Origin: Plebeiibacterium marinum
GTDB lineage: Bacteria > Bacteroidota > Bacteroidia > Bacteroidales > Marinilabiliaceae
Length of the DNA: 64,000 bases
NCBI RefSeq assembly: GCF_026013615.1
Contig: NZ_JAPDPI010000005.1
Span: forward strand, 62,001-126,000
Direction: 5' to 3'
The first letter of the stretch is position 1. Each line of letters opens with the position of its first letter. The notes below the pieces were generated by a model that did no database searches, was not told where the DNA came from, and worked only from the letters and a program-made list of their open reading frames with translations. The translations under genes and the position numbers were made by a program. Shown in pieces: positions 9,890 through 18,626 of this stretch.

Positions 9890-11059
9890 TTAAGCGGTGT
9901 AAGCAACTTTTAATATTTCAAGAATATCATCAGAAGTTAATTTTTTATATGCACCTAAGATAACTGTAGATTCAGCAATGGCAGGTAACATTTCTTCAGT
10001 AGCTCCAAGCTCTTTTAAATTGATAACTATACCACATTCTTTTACAAACGTTTCTAATGCATCAATTCCGGCAAGAGCAATTTCTTCTTTTGTTTTTCCT
10101 TCTTCTTCAATACCCCAAACCTGAGTTGCAAAACGAACAAACTTATCTAATCCGTTTTTGTAAATAAAACGGTAATAAGGAAGTGATACTGCTGCCAATC
10201 CCATACCATGAGCACAGTCTGTATATGCACCAATCTGATGTTCAATCATATGCACTTGCCAATCCTGTGGTTTACTTAATCCCATTAATGGATTCATAGC
10301 AAGTGTCGCACTCCACATTAAGTTACTTCTCGACTCGTAATCTTCAGGATTTTTAATAGCAATTTTAGCACTATGAATAATAGAACGAAGTACACCTTCA
10401 ACAATATAATCTGAGGTTGTGTCATCTTCACCCGAAAAATATGCTTCCATAAGGTGCGACATCATATCAAAAATACCACTTACCATCTGATATTTAGGTA
10501 ATGAGAAAGTATATTCCGGATTTAAGATAGAGAACTTAGGATAAACATTTGGAGGGAATACACGTCCCATTTTAAGTTTCATGTCATCGTTTGTAATAAC
10601 CGAACCTCCATTCATTTCAGATCCTGTTCCTGCTAAAGTCAGGATAGATGCAACGGGTACAATTTTATTATCAACAGGTTTAAACTGTAACCAGTATTTA
10701 GTCCAAGCGTCTTCTTCACTGTATGCTGAAACCGAAATTGCTTTTGCGCAATCAATAACAGAACCTCCACCAACAGCAAGAATAAGGTCTACATTATTAT
10801 CTTTAACAATTTTGGCTCCTTCCTTTACTTTTTCCCATGTAGGATTAGCCATAATACCTGTTACTTCAACAATGTTTTTTCCACATTCTTTTAAAATAGA
10901 AACAACCTGTTCATAAAGTCCTATTTTTTTTATAGAACCTTTTCCATAAGCCAACATTACAGTATCGCCATAATTCGCTAACTCGGCTTTTAAATTGCTT
11001 AATGCTTCTTTTCCAAAATGGATAATTGTTGGGTTGTGATAAGTAAAATCTAAATTCAT
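9890..11059 (-). CDS. Iron-containing alcohol dehydrogenase (YqhD/butanol dehydrogenase type)
   Basis: 389 residues, full family length. The N-terminal nucleotide-binding half carries LAVGGGSVIDCAKAI (around residue 95-110), the GGGS loop of the family. The C-terminal metal domain has GIFDMMSHLMEAYF, MIEHQIGAYTDCAHGMGLA and downstream helices that supply the Asp/His ligands of the catalytic metal. It reduces aldehydes to alcohols with NAD(P)H, or the reverse; the NADPH-dependent YqhD branch is the closest in overall look. It stands alone on the minus strand, next to small redox- and detoxification-type genes on the other strand. Specific substrate unknown. Confidence 0.9.
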   Translation of the reverse strand: MNLDFTYHNPTIIHFGKEALSNLKAELANYGDTVMLAYGKGSIKKIGLYEQVVSILKECGKNIVEVTGIMANPTWEKVKEGAKIVKDNNVDLILAVGGGSVIDCAKAISVSAYSEEDAWTKYWLQFKPVDNKIVPVASILTLAGTGSEMNGGSVITNDDMKLKMGRVFPPNVYPKFSILNPEYTFSLPKYQMVSGIFDMMSHLMEAYFSGEDDTTSDYIVEGVLRSIIHSAKIAIKNPEDYESRSNLMWSATLAMNPLMGLSKPQDWQVHMIEHQIGAYTDCAHGMGLAAVSLPYYRFIYKNGLDKFVRFATQVWGIEEEGKTKEEIALAGIDALETFVKECGIVINLKELGATEEMLPAIAESTVILGAYKKLTSDDILEILKVAYTA

Positions 11060-11687
11060 ATTGGTTCTTTATTATTACTTGATAATAAGCACGTTTATTT
11101 TTATTAAATGTTTTTGTTGATTGGGTACTTGCTTAATTCTGGTGCAAATATAAAGAGCTATTCTTTTAAGTGTTTCTCTCGAGGTTTACATTCCGGAATA
11201 TGGGTAAGTATATCCGTAATTGAGGTATGTTGATGATTTTATCGGGAGATGAAACATTAATGTTTAATGCGAATCAAGAGTTGAAATAAAAAATAAACAC
11301 AGAGACAAAAAGGCACAGAGTTTTTTTATATACTTGGTTGGTATAAACGGCACTTTCATGAATAATGACAATGATAAAGTATCTTTATTAATAGAAAGAA
11401 AATAGTGCACAGAAGTAAATCCTAACGGATTTTGAAAAAAAATATTAAACTCTGTGTCTTGGCGACTCTGTGTTCGTTTTTTAACCCTTGATTGGTATGT
11501 TTAATATATAATTTTATTCCTGTCAGATAAAAGAATCTATTTCTTTAGTACGTTCTATATAGGCATCAGCCAGTATATAAAACCAGATTCCGTAAAAATG
11601 GTAAATACTACCGTAATTATGGTCAGTTTGTTTATAGGCACTTCTTCATCTTTGTATCCTGTAAAATTTAACAAAACACAGATTCAA
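11060..11687. other. Intergenic region between divergent adh and DUF3737 genes
   Basis: The 628-bp spacer has no supported gene. It contains a pair of inverted, 8-bp-periodic repeats (listed separately) with about 130 bp of AT-rich sequence between them. Promoters for the divergent flanking genes must lie here, but I could not fix a clear -33/-7 pair. Confidence 0.5.
11297..11473. repeat. Inverted pair of 24-bp repeats with 8-bp period
   Basis: The left arm 11297-11320 reads ACACAGAG, ACAAAAAG, GCACAGAG. The right arm 11450-11473 is the inverted form CTCTGTGT, CTTGGCGA, CTCTGTGT. Transcribed, the arms could pair around a loop of about 130 nt. It resembles a small dispersed intergenic element rather than a gene. 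Confidence 0.6.
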
Positions 11688-12545
11688 ATGAATATAATAG
11701 AAAACAAGTCTTTTCAGGGAGAGAGACCATTATTTGCATCAAATAATGTACAACTTGAAAATGTAAAGATTTATACCGGAGAGTCGGCATTAAAAGAATC
11801 GAATAATGTAAATGCAATCAATTGTGTATTTATGGGTAAATATCCATTTTGGCACAATTCACACACTGTTATAGATGATTCATTGTTTACAGAAGGGGGA
11901 AGAGCTGCAATTTGGTATTGTGATGATTTACGTATGGTGAACACTCGTGTTGAAGCACCAAAAATGTTTCGGGAAATTGATGGATTGTACATTCAAAATG
12001 TAAAATTGACCGATGCTCAAGAATGTACCTGGTGGTGTAAGAATGTTGAGTTTAAAGATGTTGAAGTCAATAATGGAGATTACATTTTTAAAAATTGCGA
12101 AAATATTAAAATAGATAATCTTACACTTCAAGGAAACTACAGTTTTCAATACACTAAAAATGTTGAAATCCGTAATTCATATTTAAAAACCAAAGATGCA
12201 TTTTGGAATACAGAAAATGTGACCGTTTACGATTCTGTTATCGAGGGTGAATATTTAGGTTGGCACTCAAAAAACTTACGTCTGGTAAATTGCATCATAG
12301 CAGGTACACAACCATTGTGTTATGCTCAAAATCTTATAATGGAAAACTGTGAAATGAAAGAAGATGCTGATTTGGCTTTTGAATACAGTTCTTTAATAGC
12401 TGAAATTAAAGGTTCAATAGCAAGTATAAAAAATCCAAGAAGTGGGGAGATTTTAGCGGATAATATTGGTGAAATTATTATTGACGAAAACTGTAAAAAG
12501 CCTGGAGATTGCTTGATTAAAGTAAAAGATGAGGTTAATGTGTAG
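11688..12545 (+). CDS. DUF3737 family protein (predicted beta-helix)
   Basis: I chose the ATG at 11688 (MNIIENKSFQGERPLF) because the family begins there and the product, 285 residues, has the usual length; the open frame extends 30 codons upstream without family similarity. The protein is made of short repeated strands with the pattern x-N-V-x-V-x-x-S (for example SNNVNAINCVFMG, ENVTVYDSVIEG), indicating a right-handed parallel beta-helix. No catalytic residues are known to me for the family. It is often found beside oxidoreductases, cupins and PatB-like enzymes, as here. Function unknown; probably cytoplasmic, since no signal peptide is present with this start. Confidence 0.82.
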   Translation: MNIIENKSFQGERPLFASNNVQLENVKIYTGESALKESNNVNAINCVFMGKYPFWHNSHTVIDDSLFTEGGRAAIWYCDDLRMVNTRVEAPKMFREIDGLYIQNVKLTDAQECTWWCKNVEFKDVEVNNGDYIFKNCENIKIDNLTLQGNYSFQYTKNVEIRNSYLKTKDAFWNTENVTVYDSVIEGEYLGWHSKNLRLVNCIIAGTQPLCYAQNLIMENCEMKEDADLAFEYSSLIAEIKGSIASIKNPRSGEILADNIGEIIIDENCKKPGDCLIKVKDEVNV

Positions 12546-12547
12546 AT

Positions 12548-12582
12548 GGGTAACAAGGTAAAAGGTAGAAGGGTTAAGGGTA
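12548..12582 (+). repeat. Imperfect heptad tandem repeat
   Basis: Five 7-bp units (GGGTAAC, AAGGTAA, AAGGTAG, AAGGGTT, AAGGGTA) directly follow the DUF3737 stop codon. One of several unrelated 7-bp-periodic tracts in spacers of this window. Confidence 0.6.
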
Positions 12583-12880
12583 ACAAGGTTATGGCTATGA
12601 GCATAGAGCAAAGGGCGTAGTGTGAAGTAAATAATATGGAGAAAGGGAGTAGGGAACAAGAAGAAGGGAATTTGCAGCTTGTATAAGTACTTAAAAGACT
12701 GAAACCACGGACTAGTTCGTGATATAATAGAATAGGGTAAAACCCTGTTGTGTTCAGAAAGATCTTGATATTCTCATTAACAGTAATTATCAACAAATAA
12801 ATTATTAAGAGATAGGGTCACAAGATATAACCTTGCATAGAAGTAGAGGTATTTATTGAAATACACCTTTTTACTTTATA

Positions 12881-12915
12881 AACTTTCAACTAGGTACTTT
12901 CAACTTATAACTTTT
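12881..12915 (+). repeat. Heptad tandem repeat abutting the patB start
   Basis: Five 7-bp units (AACTTTC, AACTAGG, TACTTTC, AACTTAT, AACTTTT) end four bases before the ATG at 12919. They would form the 5' leader of the patB mRNA. Confidence 0.65.
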
Positions 12916-12918
12916 AAT

Positions 12919-14100
12919 ATGAAATATAATTTCGACGAAATAATAAATCGTAAAGGAAGTAACTCCTACAAATGGGATACGAATTCAAATAACGAGGTAT
13001 TACCTATGTGGGTGGCTGATATGGATTTTAAAACAGCACCTCCAATTATAGATGCACTGGCTAAAAGAGTGCAACATGGTGTTTTTGGCTATGCCAATGT
13101 GCCGGATGCTTATTATAATGCAGTAATCGATTGGTTTAGCAGGAGACACTGCTTCAAAATTGAAAGGGACTGGATGATATACACCATTGGAGTGGTTCCT
13201 GCTGTGTCTGCAATTATTTTAGCCATGACTCAGCCTGGAGATAAAGTAATTGTTCAGGAACCGGTATATAATTGTTTCTTTTCTTCCATTCGCAATAACC
13301 AGTGCGAAAGCGTTTCGAACGATTTAATATATGCTGATGGTACATATTCTATTGATTTTGATGATTTAGAAATGAAAGTAGCCGATCCAAAAGCTAAGGT
13401 TATGTTATTGTGTAATCCTCATAATCCTGCAGGAAGAGCGTGGACAAAAGAAGAATTAGAAAGGATAGGCCATATATGTTTTAGAAATAATGTTTTTGTT
13501 ATATCCGACGAAATTCACTGCGATTTGGTACACAATGGACATACTCATATTCCTTTTGGTTCTATGGGTCCTGAATTTTTGGAGAATTCCGCAATTTGTA
13601 TTGCACCAAGCAAAACATTTAACTTAGCTGGTTTACAGGTTGCTAATATCATAGCATATAATCCACAAATCAAACAAAAAATTGATAAAGCAATTAATAT
13701 TAACGAAGTATGTGATATTAGTCCGTTTGCCATTGAAGCATTAATAGCTGCATATACACATCCTGATTCAGAAAAATGGCTGGAAGATTTAAAGAATTAT
13801 TTATGGGGTAATTACCAAATGGTTAAGGGATTCTTTGTGGAGAAACTTCCTGAATTTCCTGTTTTACCACTCCAAGCCACTTACTTGATGTGGATTGATT
13901 GTTCTGTATTAAATATGACATCAAAAGAATTGTTGGATAAAATGATTGAAGCTGAAAATATACGACTAAACGAAGGTGTTATATATGGAAAAGCAGGAGA
14001 GGGATTTATGCGATTAAATATTGCTTGCCCTAAAGATACTTTGCTAGAAGGATTGATAAGAACAGAGAAGGCTTTTAAAAGCATTTTTGCAGAAAAGTAG
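12919..14100 (+). CDS. patB: PatB/MalY-type PLP-dependent C-S lyase (cystathionine beta-lyase-like)
   Basis: The start at 12919 (MKYNFDEIINRKGSNSYKWD) gives 393 residues, the family length; the longer frame upstream is encoded by a repeat tract. Diagnostic MalY/PatB features: LPMWVADMDFKTAPPI near the N-terminus, NPHNPAGRAWT, ISDEIHCDLVHNGHTHIPF with the PLP-contacting Asp, and SKTFNLAGLQ with the Schiff-base lysine. The family cleaves C-S bonds of cystathionine, cysteine or cysteine conjugates, and some members act as aminotransferases. It belongs to a loose group with DUF3737, cupin, alpha/beta hydrolase and alcohol dehydrogenase genes that suggests detoxification or redox stress, not a defined pathway. 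Confidence 0.88.
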   Translation: MKYNFDEIINRKGSNSYKWDTNSNNEVLPMWVADMDFKTAPPIIDALAKRVQHGVFGYANVPDAYYNAVIDWFSRRHCFKIERDWMIYTIGVVPAVSAIILAMTQPGDKVIVQEPVYNCFFSSIRNNQCESVSNDLIYADGTYSIDFDDLEMKVADPKAKVMLLCNPHNPAGRAWTKEELERIGHICFRNNVFVISDEIHCDLVHNGHTHIPFGSMGPEFLENSAICIAPSKTFNLAGLQVANIIAYNPQIKQKIDKAININEVCDISPFAIEALIAAYTHPDSEKWLEDLKNYLWGNYQMVKGFFVEKLPEFPVLPLQATYLMWIDCSVLNMTSKELLDKMIEAENIRLNEGVIYGKAGEGFMRLNIACPKDTLLEGLIRTEKAFKSIFAEK

Positions 14101-14282
14101 TATAAGTAAAAACTCCTTTTTTCGTCATGTTTATAACGTGATATATTCCGTAATTAAGGTAATTATTACTGTAATTAAGGTATGTTATTCGTGTTGTTTC
14201 CTTCCATATTTGTAATCGGTTTATTACCGTCAAAGAGTAGTTTTTGTAAAGATCATAAAGAATAAAAAATGAAGAATATAAT

Positions 14283-14384
14283 ATGCGTATTAGGAGTTTT
14301 GGTAAAATAGATAATATTAATGCTTCGGAATTAAAAGAAGTATTAGGGGATGGTGATGTAACTATTACATTATCATTGCCGTGA
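14283..14384 (+). pseudogene. 3' remnant of a cyclophilin-like-fold gene
   Basis: A 33-codon frame encodes a segment with SFGKIDNINASELKEVLG and DVTITLSLP. This closely resembles the last strands of small bacterial cyclophilin-like-fold proteins, whose usual end is a GKI-(x)n-ELxxxLG-(x)n-VTxxLSL pattern. About three quarters of the gene (the N-terminal part) is missing, and no matching sequence is readable upstream in any nearby frame. Such genes are commonly neighbours of cupin and flavodoxin genes, and a cupin gene follows 34 bp later. I read it as a deletion remnant. Confidence 0.55.
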
Positions 14385-14418
14385 AACCTTTTTTTTGTAT
14401 AAAATATGAGTAAATAAA

Positions 14419-14817
14419 ATGAGTGATTTTAAGCAAATATTTCCATTAGGACAGAAAAATGATGCTTACGCAGAATACTTTGTTGGACAGAGTTATTTGG
14501 CATTATTAACATTAGAAGGAGTACCTACATTTAATGTGACCTTTGAGCCAGGATGTCGCAACAACTGGCATATTCATCAGGGAGGTGGTCAGATCTTATT
14601 ATGTACTGCCGGAACAGGTTGGTATCAGGAAGAAGGAAAACCTGCACAAATATTAAATCCTGGCGATGTTGTAAATATTCCGGCAGGAGTTAACCATTGG
14701 CATGGAGCAACAAAAGACAGTTGGTTTGCTCATGTAGCCATGTCGGTCCCTGTAGAAGGATCTACAACGGAATGGGGCGGACCTTTAACAGATGAAGAAT
14801 ACAATATGTTAGGGTGA
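14419..14817 (+). CDS. Single-domain cupin protein
   Basis: 132 residues forming one cupin barrel. Motif 1 is around NNWHIHQGGGQILLCTAG, with two His and a Gln in place of the usual Glu; motif 2 is PGDVVNIPAGVNHWHGA, with the last metal-binding His. The family is related to the C-terminal cupin of carboxymuconolactone-decarboxylase-type proteins, and small members of this type usually bind a metal and are annotated in quinone or aldehyde detoxification clusters. The natural reaction is unknown. The preceding cyclophilin-like remnant and the following hydrolase suggest a once larger operon. Confidence 0.85.
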   Translation: MSDFKQIFPLGQKNDAYAEYFVGQSYLALLTLEGVPTFNVTFEPGCRNNWHIHQGGGQILLCTAGTGWYQEEGKPAQILNPGDVVNIPAGVNHWHGATKDSWFAHVAMSVPVEGSTTEWGGPLTDEEYNMLG

Positions 14818-14825
14818 TAGATTAA

Positions 14826-14857
14826 TAGGTCATTAGGTCAGTAAATCATTAGGTTGT
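14826..14857 (+). repeat. 8-bp tandem repeat
   Basis: Four imperfect 8-bp units (TAGGTCAT, TAGGTCAG, TAAATCAT, TAGGTTGT) follow the cupin gene. It is similar in style to the heptad tracts elsewhere but has an 8-bp period. Confidence 0.5.
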
Positions 14858-14965
14858 TAAGAGTTTGGCTATAGGGATTTACAGCATGGTGATATAAATA
14901 AACTTTGGCTCAAATAGCAAAAGATATCTTAATTAAAATATTGTTATGCAAATAACAAAATAGAA

Positions 14966-16024
14966 ATGAGAAAAATATTAATGGTGGGAGTAATGTCAAT
15001 ATTATTATTGACACAAGCATGTACAGAAATAAAAAATAAAGAAAACAAGATGAAAAATACAGAAACAGAAGAGCATTATACATTTAAATTAAGCGATAAG
15101 GTAACTCGTCAAAAAGTATCTTTTAAAAACCGTTATGGTATTGAGTTAGTAGGTGATTTGTATTTACCTAATGACAGAGGAACTGAGCCTCTTCCTGCAA
15201 TTGCTGTTAGTGGACCTTACGGAGCTGTAAAAGAACAAGCTTCAGGTTTATATGCCAATGAATTAGCTCAGAGAGGTTTTGCTGTGGTAGCATTTGATCC
15301 TTCATATACAGGTGAAAGTGGTGGTGAACCACGAAATGTAGCATCTCCAGATATTAACACTGAAGACTTTAGTGCTGCAATTGATTTTCTTGGAACTCAA
15401 TCATTTATTGACAGAGAAAAAGCAGGTATTATGGGTATTTGCGGTTTTGGAGGTATGGGTTTAAATGCCACGGCTGCTGATAAACGAGTTAAAGCTATTG
15501 CTGTAGCAAGTATGTACGATATGTCGCGCGTTACTGCTAAAGGTTATTTCGATAGCATGACAGCTGAACAACGTTCACAAACATTAGAGCAATTGGGGCA
15601 ACAAAGATGGAAAGATGCAGAGGCCGGTACCCCTGCTTATGGAACTGCAGGATTGCCAAAACCAGAGCAACTAACAGGACAAGAACCTGAATTCGTAAAA
15701 GGGTATGTTAATTATTATAAAACGGAAAGAGGTTTCCACTCTCGTTCTATCAACTCTAATGGTTCATATACTGCAACCAATGCATTATCATTCATGAATA
15801 TGCCTTTGATGACTTACATCAATGAAATTTCTCCACGTCCTATTTTAATTATTGCAGGAGAAAATGCACACTCACGTTACTTTAGTGAAGATGCTTATAA
15901 AGCAGCAAACGAACCTAAGGAATTAATGATTATTCCAGGTGCGGTTCATACTGATTTATATGATAAAACAGATATCATTCCTTTTGATAAATTAGAGTCT
16001 TTCTTTAATGAAAATTTAAAATAA
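14966..16024 (+). CDS. Alpha/beta hydrolase lipoprotein (dienelactone-hydrolase-like)
   Basis: 352 residues with a lipoprotein signal (LLLTQAC, Cys19). The core has VSGPYGAVKEQ, FDPSYTGESGGEPR and the nucleophile elbow GICGFGG, where Cys replaces the usual Ser, as in dienelactone hydrolases. The catalytic His is likely in IPGAVHTDLYD near the C-terminus, and an acidic residue in the IIAGENAHSRYFSEDA region may complete the triad. It would act in the periplasm or on a membrane surface. The substrate is not evident; such genes often neighbour cupins and aldo-keto or alcohol dehydrogenases. Confidence 0.85.
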   Translation: MRKILMVGVMSILLLTQACTEIKNKENKMKNTETEEHYTFKLSDKVTRQKVSFKNRYGIELVGDLYLPNDRGTEPLPAIAVSGPYGAVKEQASGLYANELAQRGFAVVAFDPSYTGESGGEPRNVASPDINTEDFSAAIDFLGTQSFIDREKAGIMGICGFGGMGLNATAADKRVKAIAVASMYDMSRVTAKGYFDSMTAEQRSQTLEQLGQQRWKDAEAGTPAYGTAGLPKPEQLTGQEPEFVKGYVNYYKTERGFHSRSINSNGSYTATNALSFMNMPLMTYINEISPRPILIIAGENAHSRYFSEDAYKAANEPKELMIIPGAVHTDLYDKTDIIPFDKLESFFNENLK

Positions 16025-16060
16025 CGGGTTGAGTAATATTCTGATATGATATTTAGTACT

Positions 16061-16228
16061 TGCAAGAAAACTCGATTTTTTCCCAACCCGCACCCTCCAA
16101 CTTTCCCGAATACAAGTTCGGAACAGACATTAAAGGGAGAGTCTCAACCCACAGTGCGCGAGAGGCTTCCCCTTCAGGGGACGAGGGGTGAGCGATGGGG
16201 TTAACTATAAAACCGGAGTTTTCTTGCA
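16061..16228. mobile_element. 168-bp MITE-like element with 13-bp terminal inverted repeats
   Basis: The ends TGCAAGAAAACTC (16061-16073) and GAGTTTTCTTGCA (16216-16228) are perfect inverted repeats. The first about 55 bp inside the left end recur almost unchanged at 41298-41355. No coding sequence is present. The structure fits a non-autonomous transposable element; no transposase is seen in the window and I could not define a target-site duplication. Confidence 0.55.
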
Positions 16229-16427
16229 GAGACTATTTACATTTAAAAATATATTAGGGCTTTGTTTTTTAACTCAACAATTCTTAATCAGAGGGTATTT
16301 TAGTGGATAATAAGGTAAAGAGGCGGACTATAATGTAAAAATGCTAATGGACGCTAAAGGGCACTAACATATTTAAATCATAAAATGTAACTTTACTTTT
16401 CCTAGTTTATTGTAATATAAATCTATT
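16229..16427. other. Spacer upstream of the GH2 gene
   Basis: The rest of the 403-bp gap between the hydrolase and GH2 genes is AT-rich and holds no recognisable gene. The GH2 promoter should lie here, but no clear TAnnTTTG box is visible. Confidence 0.4.
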
Positions 16428-18242
16428 ATGACTACACAAAAACTCATGCTACTGTTTATTCTGGCAATATGCTTCTCATTAAGCTATTCCCAGGCTCAAA
16501 AAATCTTTATTTCAAATACTTTTAACCGCACCTGTACCAGTTTAAATGGTAAGTGGCAATATGTAGTAGATGCTTATGAAACTGGAGGAATGGGAGGGAT
16601 GCCTATATTCAGAAACTACGAGCCAAAGGATAAATCAGACAGGGTAGAGTATGGATTTACTTCAGGAAGAACGTTGTGGGTGCCCGGGAGTTGGAATATT
16701 CAAAAGCCAGAATTAAACTATTATGAAGGTTCTGTTTGGTATCGCAAAACATTTAACAAGGAGAATATCTCGAAAGATAAACGATATTTTATTTATATAG
16801 GTGCATCCAATTATAAAACTACCGTTTCCCTCAATGGTAAAATATTAGGTAAACATGAAGGTGGTTTCACGCCTTTTTCATACGAAGTAACAGACCTGTT
16901 GAAAGAAAAGGATAATTATGTTATTATAGGAGTAAATAATTCACGGGAAGCAGACTATATACCCGCAAAGGTTACGGATTGGTTTAATCATGGAGGGATA
17001 ACCCGCGATGTAAAAATCATTGAAGTGCCTAAAACTTTCATTAACAACTATTTTATTGCTCTTGATAAATCAGCTCTTAATTTTAAAACAAAAAAAATTA
17101 AGGGTAAGATTCAATTTGCCGGATCTGAATTACCCAAGAAAGCAAACGTAATCATCCCGGAACTGAAAATAGACAAAGAAATTTCAGTTAATGAAGAAGG
17201 AGATACAGAATTTACACTTGAAGTAAAACATTTAGAACTTTGGTCGCCTGAAAACCCTAAATTGTATACAGTTACTATAACTGCAGGTAGCGATAAAATA
17301 AGTGATGAAATAGGGTTTAGAACGATAGAAACAAAAGGAAAACAGATTCTGTTAAATGGAAAGCCCGTCTTTTTAAAAGGGATTTGTTTGCACGATGAAA
17401 ATCCATTACGTAAAGATCGTACAAATAATATAGAGGATGCAAAACTAATGCTTGGTTGGGCCCGGGAATTAGGATGTAATTTTTTACGTTTAGCCCATTA
17501 TCCGCATCAGGAAAAAATTGTGCGATTAGCCGATAAAATGGGAATGCTGCTTTGGGAAGAGCTACCTCTGTATTGGGGAATTCAATGGGGAAACCCTGAA
17601 GTGCTAAAAAAAGCAAAAGCTCAGTATACCGAGATGATCAATCGTGATTATAACCGGGCTAGTTCAATCATTTGGTCAGTTGCTAATGAAACAGCCCCAA
17701 CTGAAGACAGAACAAAGTTTTTATCGGATTTAGCAGATTATATCAGATCAATAGACGATACACGGCTAATATCCGCCGCTTGCAAAAAGGACCAGGAAGC
17801 AGATGGGCATCCAGACAGCGTTTATACTTATAATGATCCATTAATGGAAAAACTGGATATTATTAGTTTTAACGAATACCTTGGCTGGTATGGAGGTTTT
17901 CCCGAAGAATGCAGAACTAAGTCTTTTAAAGCGGGTCTTGAAAAACCAATTGTCGTAACTGAATTTGGAGGTGGCGCTTTACAAGGATTTCATGGCGATA
18001 GTTTAACCCGATGGAGCGAGGAGTTTCAGGAATACCTTTATAAAGAAAGTATTGCTATGTTTGATAAAATTGATGGCCTCGCTGGTATGACGCCCTGGAT
18101 CCTGGTAGACTTTCAATCCCCATTACGCCAGTTACCGGAAATACAGGATGGTTGGAATCGTAAAGGTTTAATATCAGAAAAAGGATACAAGAAAAAAGCC
18201 TTTTTTGTTTTGAAAGAGTATTATGAATCAAAAGGCCGTTAA
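16428..18242 (+). CDS. GH2 family glycosidase, secreted (beta-glucuronidase-like)
   Basis: 604 residues with a signal peptide (cleavage near SYSQAQ). Domain order is that of short GH2 enzymes: sugar-binding jelly roll (LPGSWN-like VPGSWNIQ at about 85-95, then YRKTF), immunoglobulin-like domain, and the catalytic barrel. The acid/base is Glu421 (WSVANETAP) and the nucleophile Glu512 (VTEFGGG). Length and the FLKGICLHDENP segment resemble beta-glucuronidase (UidA) more than long beta-galactosidases, but the actual sugar cannot be assigned. It is a single gene, flanked by a MITE-like element and a strong terminator. Confidence 0.88.
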   Translation: MTTQKLMLLFILAICFSLSYSQAQKIFISNTFNRTCTSLNGKWQYVVDAYETGGMGGMPIFRNYEPKDKSDRVEYGFTSGRTLWVPGSWNIQKPELNYYEGSVWYRKTFNKENISKDKRYFIYIGASNYKTTVSLNGKILGKHEGGFTPFSYEVTDLLKEKDNYVIIGVNNSREADYIPAKVTDWFNHGGITRDVKIIEVPKTFINNYFIALDKSALNFKTKKIKGKIQFAGSELPKKANVIIPELKIDKEISVNEEGDTEFTLEVKHLELWSPENPKLYTVTITAGSDKISDEIGFRTIETKGKQILLNGKPVFLKGICLHDENPLRKDRTNNIEDAKLMLGWARELGCNFLRLAHYPHQEKIVRLADKMGMLLWEELPLYWGIQWGNPEVLKKAKAQYTEMINRDYNRASSIIWSVANETAPTEDRTKFLSDLADYIRSIDDTRLISAACKKDQEADGHPDSVYTYNDPLMEKLDIISFNEYLGWYGGFPEECRTKSFKAGLEKPIVVTEFGGGALQGFHGDSLTRWSEEFQEYLYKESIAMFDKIDGLAGMTPWILVDFQSPLRQLPEIQDGWNRKGLISEKGYKKKAFFVLKEYYESKGR

Positions 18243-18300
18243 AATATTGTCACAGGGTAAGAGTTGTGATTAATAGTCATCTTAAGAAATACTGGATAAA

Positions 18301-18335
18301 AAAAGCGATTAGATGTTTTTCTAATCGCTTTTTTA
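18301..18335 (+). terminator. Rho-independent terminator after GH2 gene
   Basis: Perfect 10-bp stem (AGCGATTAGA / TCTAATCGCT), 6-nt loop, then a T run; an A run precedes the stem, so it could also end transcription of the convergent tRNA gene. Confidence 0.88.
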
Positions 18336-18345
18336 ATGTTTTGTA

Positions 18346-18424
<79 letters not shown>

Positions 18425-18600
18425 AAATCGGATTGCAAATATATAAAAAAAGTTGTATTAAAATTGTTCGAAAAGTAAATTTAATTACTGCGAAGCAGAC
18501 AACCTGTAATAATAATTCTTGTCTATCTAAAAAATATCATGTTTTATCCTTAGGATTGTTCACTTGATAAGAAAAAAACTGCAGAAGAATAAAAAATATA

Positions 18601-18608
18601 TAGTTTTG
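18601..18608 (+). promoter_or_regulatory. -7 promoter box of the ECF sigma operon
   Basis: TAGTTTTG matches the Bacteroidota TAnnTTTG consensus and lies 18 bp before the ATG at 18627. No clear -33 element was found. Confidence 0.5.
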
Positions 18609-18626
18609 TAGGGAATTTTGGAATTT

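Noticed and set aside
12326-12796. 156-codon minus-strand frame with repeated LLPxT peptides
   Set aside because: It is antisense to the DUF3737 gene and the heptad repeat; the peptide repetition reflects the DNA repeat.
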